Below are positions 49,733 through 59,600 of a stretch of 64,000 nucleotides of DNA, in pieces (position 1 is the first letter of the stretch; every line of letters begins with the position of its first letter). The notes below the pieces were generated by a model. The model was not told where the DNA came from and ran no database searches. It saw only the letters and a list, made by a program, of their open reading frames with translations. This DNA comes from Geosiphon pyriformis. Lineage: Eukaryota; Glomeromycota; Glomeromycetes; Archaeosporales; Geosiphonaceae. A program made the position numbers and the translations under genes. Where the stretch lies: contig JAAOMT010000630.1 in the NCBI GenBank assembly GCA_016748015.1, forward strand, positions 377,308-441,307. Reading direction: 5' to 3'.

Positions 49733-50713
49733 TGTTACAGATGATTATTTGGGGTCTCAAAACAAATAACATCCCATAACTTGGTGTTTAATTGATATAA
49801 TATTGTTAATAATATTTGAAAGTATTGTTTTATCTGAAGATTTTGTTGTGGAGTCCTTTGTATAATAAACAGAGATTCAATGATGATATAGTTGGTTGGT
49901 GAGTTGTGTTTTCAATTTCTGTCTTCAGCTTGATAGCCAGTTTAATCTGGCAGTCATGCCCTTCTGGTAAGTTATTTGTTAATATATATAATTCTATTTT
50001 TATTTCTGGGTCTTTTACCAGGCTATTTTTGACATCAATTACTCAGTGTTTAATCTCTTTAATCAGTAGTAAGTCAACAAACAAAAGAAAATAAAATAAA
50101 AGAAAAAAAAATAAAAAGAAAATAAGAAATTAAAAATAAGCCAAGGCAATTCAAGTTAGTATCTCATCAATAGCCATAATCAAGAGCTATTGTTCCAGCA
50201 TGGTTAAGTGTCGGATTTTATTAACATAAAGTGTTGATAAATAGAAGAGTGATTATATTTTCAAACAAATAACAATAACATGGATTTGAAAATTTGAAGA
50301 GATTTTTTATTTATATAATTCTATTTCGGTTGATAGCAACTATCCTTGAAATAAGGGTTAATAAATAAAGAAGAAAGAAGATTGTTCTAAATTAATAAAA
50401 CTCTATTGAATTCTCCAGGAATTATTTTTTCTGCTTTTAACACTTTTACTATATATATATAATTTATGTTATACAAGATTCTGTATATTTGTGAACAATA
50501 TGCCATGATTTCTTAAGCAATGCTTATATTGCTAAGCAATGTGCCTATAATTTTTGACAATGTGCTCATTGCTAAACAATGTGCTGTAATTCTCTGACAA
50601 TGCTTCACATTGCTAAGCAATGTACTCACATGCTAAATACTATTCTCTTATTGGTTTATTTTTTTTATTTGTTTTTTCTACTATTTTCTTGTATTTTTTT
50701 TCTATGAGTAACA
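49733..50713 (-). repeat. Left LTR of the non-autonomous element (3' LTR in sense), 981 bp
   Basis: It pairs with 52294-53184; begins TGTTACAGATG and ends GAGTAACA. Near 50510-50630 it has several copies of the palindrome ATTGC-T-A/G-AGCAAT that are mostly missing from the other LTR, explaining much of the length difference. Short open frames in it (about 49906-50094) are repeated in the other LTR and are not treated as genes. Confidence 0.9.
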
Positions 50714-50727
50714 TTATTCCCTCCTTT
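50714..50727 (-). other. Polypurine tract of the non-autonomous element
   Basis: AAAGGAGGGAATAA in sense, directly before the 3' LTR. Confidence 0.7.
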
Positions 50728-50928
50728 AATATTGAGCTTTTGTGAAATTGTCTAAATTTCTCTTTTGTATTAATGTTGTTGCTGTAATTTTTATTGCTAT
50801 TTGTAAATCTAATTTTATATGTGATTGGGGTTTTTAATTATAGCAATCTGTCTAAAATATCAATTTCAAATCTTGCATCTGTATTATGTGTATGTTCAGA
50901 CATAATGTTCTCATTATTATTATTGAAT

Positions 50929-51252
50929 TTAGTTAATTCCTGCTTCATTGTAAGATCTAAAAGCATGATATATTGTTTGGTATTTGAAGTGAAGTTTGAA
51001 TTTGTTGGTGGAGTTTAAATTGTCATTGTCATTAGCAAAGTTTGAATTGTTGTCATCATCAGCAGAGTTTGAATTATTGTTGTCATTAGTAGAGTTTGAA
51101 TTGTTGTTGTCATCAGTGGGGTTTGAATCATTGCTGTCATTAGTGGAGTTTGAATTATTGCTGTCATCAGTAGAGTTTGAATTGGGATTAAGTTCCAATT
51201 CTAATTCTGATTTGTTCTCACTGATTGGCTCTTCTTCAAATATATGACACAT
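50929..51252 (-). CDS. Asn/Ser/Asp-repeat ORF inside the non-autonomous LTR element
   Basis: 107 codons in the sense direction of the element. Seen: an acidic start (MCHIFEEEPISENKSELELE), about seven degenerate repeats of the type NSTNDNNNS or NSADDDNNS, and a C-terminal tail with KFKLHFKYQTIYHAFRSYNEAGIN. The repeat is made by an 18-bp-type DNA repeat with TCATTAGTAGAGTTTGAAT-like units on plus. The tail looks like the start of a folded domain cut short, so it could be a captured host gene fragment. No function is assigned; expression is uncertain. Confidence 0.4.
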   Translation of the reverse strand: MCHIFEEEPISENKSELELELNPNSNSTDDSNNSNSTNDSNDSNPTDDNNNSNSTNDNNNSNSADDDNNSNFANDNDNLNSTNKFKLHFKYQTIYHAFRSYNEAGIN

Positions 51253-51329
51253 GGGAGTGGATTGTAACTATGTCTCAATATTCTGACTTAGGGCTGTTAG
51301 GTGAGTTTTGCTGATTTATTGGTACTGTG

Positions 51330-52170
51330 AAAATTAGGTTTAATTGGATTATTGGAGGTAAGTTTTCTTGTATGATCATGAGGTTTGGAATTTATTGGAC
51401 TTTGGATGTTTGGGTTTTTGAATAATTCTTGGAGTTTGTATTGCTAGAGGTTTAATGAGTTTTATTGACAGTAAGTTTTTTTGTACAATAGCAAAGTTGG
51501 AATTATCAGGTTTCGAATATTTGTGTTTTTTGAACAATCGGTTTTTGAATAATTGGAGTTTTAATTTAACAAGTTTATTAAAGGTAAGTTTCGAATGTTT
51601 GGGGTTTTAATGATCAGGTTTTAAATAAACTAAGTTTTAATTTAACAAGTTTTAATGAATTTATTAATAGTACATTTTGAATGTTCGGGGTTTTAATAAT
51701 TAGGTCTTGAATAATTGGAGTTTTAATTTAACAAGTTTTTAACAAATTTATTAATAGTAAGTTTTAAATGTTTGGGGTTTTAATAATTGGGTTTTGAATA
51801 AACAGAGTTTTAATGAATTTATTAATAGTATGTTTCAAATGTTCAGAGTTTTAACGATCAGGTCTTGAATAATCAGAGTTTAATTTAATGAGTTTTTAAT
51901 GAATTTATCAATGGTAAGTTTCAAATGTTTGGGGTTTTAATGATCAGGTTTTGAATAAACAGAGTTTTAATTTAACAAATTTTTAATGAATTTATTAATA
52001 GTAATTTTCGAATGTTCAGAGTTTTAATAATTGGGTTTTGAATAATCAGAGTTCTTAATTTAACAAGGTTTAACAAATTTATCAATGGTAATTTTCGAAT
52101 GTTCAGGGTTTTAATGATCAGATTTTGAATAATTGGAGTTTTAATTTAACAAATTTTTTAAAAGTAATGG
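51330..52170. repeat. Minisatellite, unit about 87 bp, about seven clear copies
   Basis: Clear units start near 51586, 51666, 51755, 51824, 51911, 51998 and 52086, each with a phrase like GTAAGTTTCGAATGTTTGGG, then TTTTAATGATCAGG, GAATAAACAGAG and TTTAATTTAACAAG. Spacing is 69-89 bp. More degenerate units reach back to about 51330. It fills the 5' part (in sense) of the internal region of the non-autonomous LTR element. Confidence 0.88.
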
Positions 52171-52280
52171 TAAAATAAGGATTTTGCAAATCCTAAGTAA
52201 TTTTCTTTTGTTTTCTCTTGGTCTGCCACTTTTCTGCATAGTTGTTGTTAGTACTGGTTTTTTGTTGGATTATACTTTAT

Positions 52281-52291
52281 AGGGAGCATCA
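52281..52291 (-). other. Primer-binding site of the non-autonomous element
   Basis: TGATGCTCCCT two bases from the 5' LTR edge in sense. It equals the gypsy site TGGTGCTCCCT with one G-to-A change, suggesting the same primer tRNA. Confidence 0.65.
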
Positions 52292-52293
52292 AA

Positions 52294-53184
52294 TATTACA
52301 GATAATTATTTGGGGTCTCAAAGCAAATAACAAACCCATAACTTGGTACTCAATTGATATAATGTTGTTGGTAATATCTGAAGATGTTGTTTTATCTGAA
52401 GGTTTTTTTGTGGAGTTCTTTGTATAATGGACAGAGATTCAATGATGATGTAGTTGGTTGGTGAGTTGTGTTCCCAATTTCTGTCTTTAGCTTGGTGGCC
52501 GGTTTAATCTGGCAGTCATGTCTTTTTAGTAAGCTATCTATTAATATATATAATTCTATCTTTATTTCTGGGTTTTTTATCAGGCTATTTTTGACGTCAA
52601 TTACTCAGTGTTTAATCTTTTTAATCAATAGTAAGTCAACAAACAAAAGAAAATAAAAAAAAATAAAAAAAAAATAAGAAATTAGAAATAAGCCAAGGCA
52701 ATTCAAGTTAATATTCTATCAATAGCTATGATCAAGAACTATTGTTCCAATGTAATTAAGTGTTGGATTTTATCAACATGAAGTGTTGATAAATGGAAGA
52801 GTGATTATATTTTCAAACAAATGACAATAAAATGAATTTGAAGAATTGAAGAGATTTTTTATTTATATAATTCCATTTCAGTTGATAACAACTATTCTTA
52901 AAATGAAGGTTAATAAATAGAGAAGAAAGGAGATTGCTCTAAATTAATAAAACTCTATTAAATTCTTCAGGAATTACTTTTTCTGTTTTTAACACTCTCA
53001 CTATATATATATAATTTATGTTATATGAGATTCTGCATATTCGTAAGCAATGTGCCATGATTTCTCAAGCAATACTTATATTGCTGAGCAATGTGCTCAC
53101 GTATTAAATACTATTTTTTTATTGGTCTATTTTCTCTATCTGTTTTTCCTACTATTTTCTTGTATTCTTTTTCTATGAGTAATA
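52294..53184 (-). repeat. Right LTR of the non-autonomous element (5' LTR in sense), 891 bp
   Basis: It pairs with 49733-50713. Its terminal bases TATTAC and GTAATA are one transition away from TGTTAC and GTAACA of the other LTR. Confidence 0.9.
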
Positions 53185-55310
53185 ATGTTCATTTTACAAG
53201 ATTGTTTTAGATTACTTGGTAATTGAAGATGAGTTGGTAGTTAAACTTAATAAGGTAAAGCTTAAAGTGAATGTGATTATGGAAGGGTAAACAAGGAAGT
53301 GGACAGTGCTTCCAAGGATGTCCAATCTTTAGTTCTGTTAATATATGTCTCTGGATTATGTAAATAATGATGTTTTTTCTGGTGTAATAAAAGAAATTAA
53401 TATGAAAGAACTGTCTTTGGGTGTTGATAATTTGCCAAATAATAAAACTGCCAGATTGTCAAAAATATTTAATGAACTTTGGAAACACTGTAGTAATAAG
53501 GTGTTGACTTATCTCTTAGAACTATTAAATTTATGCTTGTCTTCGGGTGCAGTTCCAATTTTTTGGAAGAGAGCATGGGTTTTAATGATCCCAAACCTTT
53601 ATAAATAAAATAGTGTCTTAATCAATATTAGGTCTATTGTACTGATCAAAACTGTCTGAAAAATCTTGTTTAAGATTTTTTCTGATCAGATATTGTCAGC
53701 ATGCAGCAGATTTGATGTTCTTTGTGATAATAATTTTTTGGTATTAAAGAATATTTCAACTCGTCTCTTATTTTTGCTATTAGTTTAGTTGTTAAAAACA
53801 CTTTGGAGAAGAATAGAAAACTTTGGTTGGTGTTGTAAAGCTTATGATCTAGTAGACTGGTATTATTTGAAGACTAGTTTGCATTGTATTAAGATGTGCA
53901 GTTAGTTTATCGAGTTTTTTGGCAACATCTATAAAGATCAAATCAACAAGGTAATAACAGATTTTGGCCTCTTAAATAATTATAAGATCTATGATAGTTT
54001 GGATTAAAGTAAAATTTTCTTCTTACTTCTTTGGCAAATATTCTACAATTTACTTTTATATAAAGTTAAGAGACATGAACACTTGTATGGCTACTGTATT
54101 GATACAAAGTTTGTGGTAAAAACTGGCAAAATTAAGACTGTTGAGAGAAAAAATTTTTTTTGGCTGCTGGTGTCTTTTAATAATACTATTTGGATTAGAA
54201 GCTATTAGACTTCTATACAGTACATTTTAGATATTGCTAGTAAGTTTTTTGTTATCAATAACATTTCCATTAATAATAATAAAACAGTGGCTATTTCAAT
54301 CAATTAAAGTGTTAAGACTACCTCACTTTTGATTAATAGTTTACTGATTTTAATTGCTAAATAAGATAAATCACACAGGTACTTGAATATCTTTTTGTTC
54401 ACAGAAAGTCTTTTTAAGCCTAGTTTGGTTCAGGCTTATACAAATGTCAGATTCTTTTTAAATGTGGTGCTCAAGAAAACTATTACAGATAAACAATTTT
54501 CTTATTTGGTTTTACCTGTTTTCTAACTCATATTTAGCAATTAGATGTAGGTTAATTTTGTTTCATCAGGTATGTATTGCAAGTGGAATGTTATGATTAA
54601 AGAAGATCTTAGATCTAAGGCTGGTTTGTTATGTGATTTTCTTAATAAGACTTTGCATTACTTTTTTTTGTATGGTTTGAAATCTTTTAAACAAGTACAA
54701 TCCAAAGAGAAATTAGCTTTACTAGTTTTCTTTTCCAATGCCTAGAGCATTTTTGAATATTTATTTAAACATAGATTTTTGAATTTGCAAGTTCTGGAGT
54801 AGTTTTCTTTGAATTCTTTACAGCATTCTGTCAAGTTGTAAATTAGTCTAGTAAATAATTTTTTGGCTGGTGTGGTGAAAATTTTTTTAGAAAATGAGCT
54901 GTTTTTAATAAACAATTTATCTAGTGCTTTTCATGGGTCTGGCAGATTTCTAATATCTGGCATTTTAAGGCATTGCTTGTATTATAATTCTGTTTTTTTT
55001 TTGAGGCAATTTGGTATTGCTTTTGGTGATAGACTTCTGGACAAAAAGAAGAAGATAATGGACTGAAAAACATTTTGGCAGTAGAAAAAATTGGATTCAA
55101 AAGGCCCTGTACCTTACTGGTTTACTTTAACAGCTGAGTTTATAAACAAACAAGTTTCTTTGGAAATTGAATCTGCTAATTTTTCTGGACTGCCAGTGTT
55201 GAGTGTTCTAGATTTTGAAACATTCTCTGATATCTGTGATAGTCTAATAAAGATTTGGTTTAATAGTATTGAGGTTTACACAAATAAGTCCTGGTATTGG
55301 TTTTATTGAA
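53185..55310 (+). pseudogene. LINE copy C: reverse transcriptase, catalytically dead
   Basis: The frame, broken by many stops, reads SFYKIVLDYLVIEDELVV, VNVIMEG, then the RT start region FSGVIKEINMKELSLGVDNL, NELWKHCSNKVLTYLLELLN and FWKRAWVLMIPNLYK (53345-53608), followed by IVLIKTV, SACSRFDVLCDNNFLVLKN and ISINNNKTVAISIN (54270-54305). The catalytic box that should hold two Asp is SFNNTIW (54173-54190), both GAT codons being AAT. The post-RT part (54863-55309) includes FLRQFGIAFGDRLLDKKKKIMD and KGPVPYWFTLTAEF. RT copies LINE RNA at the nicked target in the family. Confidence 0.85.
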
Positions 55311-56665
55311 TTATAAATGATACAGCTGCCTATTTCTCAGCTACTAACATAAGTATTGGAGTTAGAATGCATGGGCTTCTGTTTTTTACTTTGGCTGAAT
55401 TGCAAGCCATTGCTTTGGTCTTGGAGTGTATTCTATTTTTTTGTATTGTGGTTTTGTATTTGGACAGTTAATCTGCTATTAATAGTTATGTGTTAGAAAC
55501 TTTATTTGCTGTGCCTGACTTTAGTAATCAATGCTAGATCAAAAGATTACATATTGTCAATCTTATTAAGAATAAAGACATTTTGGTTAAATAGGTGAAG
55601 ATTAAAAAACATATAGAAATTCCAGACAATATTAAGACTAATAAACTGGCAGAAATAACTGCTTTTTCCTCATTTTCTTTATCAGTTGAGATTTGAGAAC
55701 AATTTTTGGTTGCTAAGAATATTGCTATGTCTGATAATGCTTATTATTTTGTTTATAATCTGTATTAGTCAGTTTGCCATACTTGTTGGAAGGCTGGTTT
55801 TGGTTATGATATTGTTCCAAGTGCCATGATTAAAAAGATAAATTGGACTACTACTGTTAAGTTGTGGCATCTTGATTTACACATGTTTTCTGAGTTTACT
55901 AGCAGAAACTTGGCCAATATATATACTTATTTGATAAAAGCAGTACATAAACAGTTGTTAGTAGTAGTTAGAAAGAGATTGTATAACAAAAATTATTCTG
56001 AGGTACTGTGCTTGCTGTGTAATAAGGTGGAGTTGTTTGATCATGTTTTTATTTGTTCTGGTGACATTGAACTCTGTGAGAACATTTTGACTAAAACTAC
56101 TAAAAGATATGTGTCATTGACAATCTTTTTTGCTTATCTGTATTAGCTATTTTGCATTGATTTTCAATGTGTTCTTTGAACATAAGTCTGTATACTGCTA
56201 TATGTAAGAGTTTTGTGTTGAAAAATTGGTATGCTGAGACTACTTTGGTTTTTGATAAAAAAAAAAGGGCTGCTTTGGCTCTTGTTGATTATGTTAGGTT
56301 TGTGGTCAAATTGTTTTGCACTAAGGTGTAGTTTATTAAGTCCAAGCACAGGACAGATATAGAGAAAACTGGTTTGGTTAAAGATAGTGATATTGTTTAG
56401 GCTTGTTTCAATATTTGGTATCTTTGTTGTTAAATAAAATGATTTATATGCTTAGTGTTTTGGAATTTTTTGTTGTTAATTTTGGTAGACACAGAATGTA
56501 TCATTTTTTTTCTGGTTTAGATAGTGATATTTTTATTAATATAAGTGCATAGTATTATCTTGTCTGGCCCAAGTGGCTGGCTATATGTAGTAAATGCATG
56601 AGCTGCATTTAGTGTGTTCAACTTAGTTTAATTCTATATACTAGATAGCAGTTGAATTTCATTCA
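55310..56665 (+). pseudogene. LINE copy C: RNase H and C-terminal zinc region, 3' end
   Basis: LAELQAIALVLECI (about 55390-55435) and LYLDS-stop-SA (about 55455-55475, TAA where CAA for Gln is expected) are RNase H type I signatures. The frame at 55826-56146 gives INWTTTVKLWHLDLHMFSEFTS, then CLLCNKVELFDHVFIC with a CX2C...HX4C pattern typical of LINE C-termini. The remaining 500 bp is non-coding or decayed and ends near 56665, where similarity to the 3' end of copy B stops. Confidence 0.8.
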
Positions 56666-59600
56666 TAAATCACATAATAAAAAAATAAAATACAAAAGAA
56701 AAAAAAATTATTTTACTTAACAGATTTTTAGTTTGTTAAATATTATATTTTCACTAATACAAAGAAAAATTAAAATAAAATTCAACTTAATAAATTAACA
56801 ATTTACTAGTATCTTATAAAAAAGTAAATTATTAAAAATATTTTATGTAATAAATCTTATTACTAATTAGCAATAAGTTTAATTTATATAAAATTTGTTG
56901 TGTTTTAATTTTAAACAATTTAAAATGAAACATAGTTTTAATATGAAAACATTGCAAATTAAACTCAATAAATATAGCAACTATTATAAAAATTAAATAT
57001 TAAAAAAGTTTTAGAAGCTTTACAAATAAAAATATATAGTTTTTTAAAAAATTACTTCAATTACAACTTAAAAAGCTTAAAATTATTAGAGTTATTATTA
57101 ATTGTAATATTATTAAGTTTCTAAAAATTACTAAAAATATCAAATACTAAATAAATTCAAATATTAATTTTATTACAATGGCATCTTAGTTATTTGTTTA
57201 GAAATAATTATTTAATAAGCTAAATTTAGCTTGTTAACTTTTTTATTATAATACTTAAAAAACTAGGTTAAAGTAATTTGAAAATAATTTATAATAATAA
57301 AAAAGTCATTTTTATAATCTGTATTAAAATCGAAAGAACTTCTATCATATATGAAAAACCTTATAATGATTAAAAGATTACAGTATAACTGTTAAAATTT
57401 AGAAAAAAATATTAAAATTATTTGTTAATAAAAACACAAATTCTGTAAAGATTAAACTAAAACAACATGAGTATTTATCTAATGATAGATTATTTGTTAA
57501 GTCTCTTATATATTAGCCAACAGTTAAAGTTATCCAGAAAGTACATAATTTGGAAATAACTAATAAAATCATTATATTAGATCGGAGTGTACAATTGGCA
57601 ATAATAAAAAATATGGAGTATGTTGTATTACAGATTCTATTTTTGAATATTTGTGTATAGAAAATATGTCTTAATCATTTTTTTATAAGGCAAATATGAC
57701 TTTGTCAGTTTTATATATGATAATGTTTTCACTATATGATTTTCTAATACTATTACTATATCCCAAAAAAGTTGTGAGTTTTTGGAAGCATTATAATCAA
57801 AAAAATATATGAAAAAATATTTACTAGAATAAAGAAAATAAGAAATATAATAGTCTTGTAAAAGCTCTTATTGAATGTTTTTCAGATAAAAATAAAATTG
57901 CAGACTTGTTTTTAATAATCTAAAATTTTATTATAAACAATTGTTAATTGTTACCTTTTTAGATCTTTAAAATAATAACTCTTATTTGAAAATTCACAAT
58001 TAGTTTAAATTTTATTTAAGCATTACAATTTGTTAGAAATTAAAATTTAATAATACTATATTATTAATTAACAATTTCCCTATACAATTTTGAATTTAAA
58101 ATGTTTAAACTTATTAGATTATAAGATAATAATAAAACAATAATTACTATAATTAAAGTAATAAACACCAGTCAGTTAACTAATGAACACATGTAAAAAT
58201 TTTGAAACTCTAAATAGATTGTATCATTTTCTTCTTTAATAACCGTAATTGAAATTTCAATATTCAAAAAAAAATGCAATTGAAAATGCTTTTCAAACTA
58301 TTAGTAACATTATATTTTTTGCTTTAATCTTTATTTTTGCATTTCAGAAAATAAATTTTTTGAATCAAATTTAACTGATAAAAGCAGTTAATGTGATATT
58401 AACTATTATACCGACCAGAAGCAATGTAAAAAAATGCGAACCTATCACCTTAAATAAATAAAAAGTTATCAAATATTCAATTCAATTTAACTATAAATAG
58501 TAATTATCTGCAAAAAGAAATAACCTTTTTCATAAAAATATAGCTATTAATATTATTGCAATAATGTTGATTTCAATTATATTCTTTCAAAAAAAGTATT
58601 ATATGATATACAATTTGATAGAAATTAGATGTTGAAAATTAACTTGAAACCTGAACGCCTTATATAAAAAACCCTTATGTGAATGAATGCTAATGGGAGT
58701 AAACTACTTATTTTAGATTATTTGTTAAAGAAATGTGAAGTTGGAAAAATTCTTGGCCTGATAAGATTCTCTTTTAACTGGAATGGTTAAAACTAATTGA
58801 TCGTTAAAGTCTCAACAAAATTACGTTTTGGTGAGATTCTTAGTTCCTATTTTTGATTCAGACATAAAAGTCCAATCAGTGTGGCTTAAAATCATTTAAT
58901 ATTGTGTATTTTATGAATTTCTGTTATATAATTTTTAGAATATTGACTAAATTCTGTTTATTCTGCTATTTTTTACGTATCTTCATGCGCAAATAAGTGA
59001 ATGGCAAAAAGCGCTCACTAATCGGGAGATTAAAAAATATGTTTATATTGTCTCACCTCACTTTCTACGGTATCTTTATAAATTGTTTCCTTTATTTTTC
59101 TTCTATTCAACTATATGTATCATTTTGAAAGGATACAAATGGAGACAGAGAAAGATTGACTTATCCAACATCATAATAATCTGTTCAGTATTAATTTTCC
59201 ACTAGAGCAAAGGAAAATTGAAAGGAAAGTTTATCATCAACATTTCATAAGGAAGAAGATTATCAAAAATATTTTATAGAATCACTAACCAGTAATAAGT
59301 TAGATTTATATGACATCAGTGAAATTCAGATCTTGGACAATCCGATATATTGTCACATTGTGAAAATCTAGTCGAATTACAACCTTAAAGGCTCGAAGTC
59401 ATTGATATTATCACTGATGCCAAAAGTTTATTTATTTTAGCATACATCAATTTTAAATTAAAATGATTTCCTTTAGATTCTTGTTTAAGAATTTCTAATA
59501 GAATTGTAACGCAAGAATAATTTTCATACAAGCGAGATGCTATAAACTATAAAAGAAAATAACATTCTGATAATTGCATCTAGGTTTTAAAATCATTAAA

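Larger units (their letters stand above)
49733..53184 (-). mobile_element. Non-autonomous LTR retrotransposon (LARD-like)
   Basis: 3.45 kb with two LTRs, a primer-binding site (52291-52281, TGATGCTCCCT) and a polypurine tract (50727-50714, AAAGGAGGGAATAA) that place the sense strand on minus. The internal region (50714-52293) has no gag or pol; it carries one small sense ORF and a minisatellite. Termini, primer-binding site, polypurine tract context (GCTCAAT) and 4-bp target duplication agree with the gypsy element next to it, so it was probably moved by that lineage's proteins. Confidence 0.85.
37930..56665 (+). mobile_element. Long LINE copy C, split by three nested LTR insertions
   Basis: The host element runs in plus orientation. 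Segments: 37930-39049 (ORF1 N-part), 39932-41432 (knuckle, linker, endonuclease), 49072-49732 (endonuclease end and connector), 53185-56665 (RT, RNase H, 3' end). The three interruptions are LTR insertions at 39050-39931, 41433-49071 and 49733-53184. Removing each insert with one 4-bp target-site copy restores the alignment with copy B. The LINE itself is dead: the RT box DD is changed to NN (54179-54184), and many CAA/CAG and TGG codons have become stops. Its 3' end (about 56560-56660) matches that of copy B (30460-30560). Confidence 0.88.

Noticed and set aside
49906-50094. Paired 62-codon frames in the two LTRs (also 52468-52656) as a conserved gene
   Set aside because: Their similarity is explained by being in the two LTRs of one element.
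50996-51247. Leu/Ser/Phe repeat frame on plus
   Set aside because: It is antisense to the Asn/Ser repeat ORF and arises from the same DNA repeat. The element's primer-binding site and polypurine tract place the sense strand on minus.
57300-57900. Possible DNA transposon remnant (ACAGTATAACTG and TATATCCC phrases)
   Set aside because: No inverted repeat pair, transposase motif or TA duplication could be shown.
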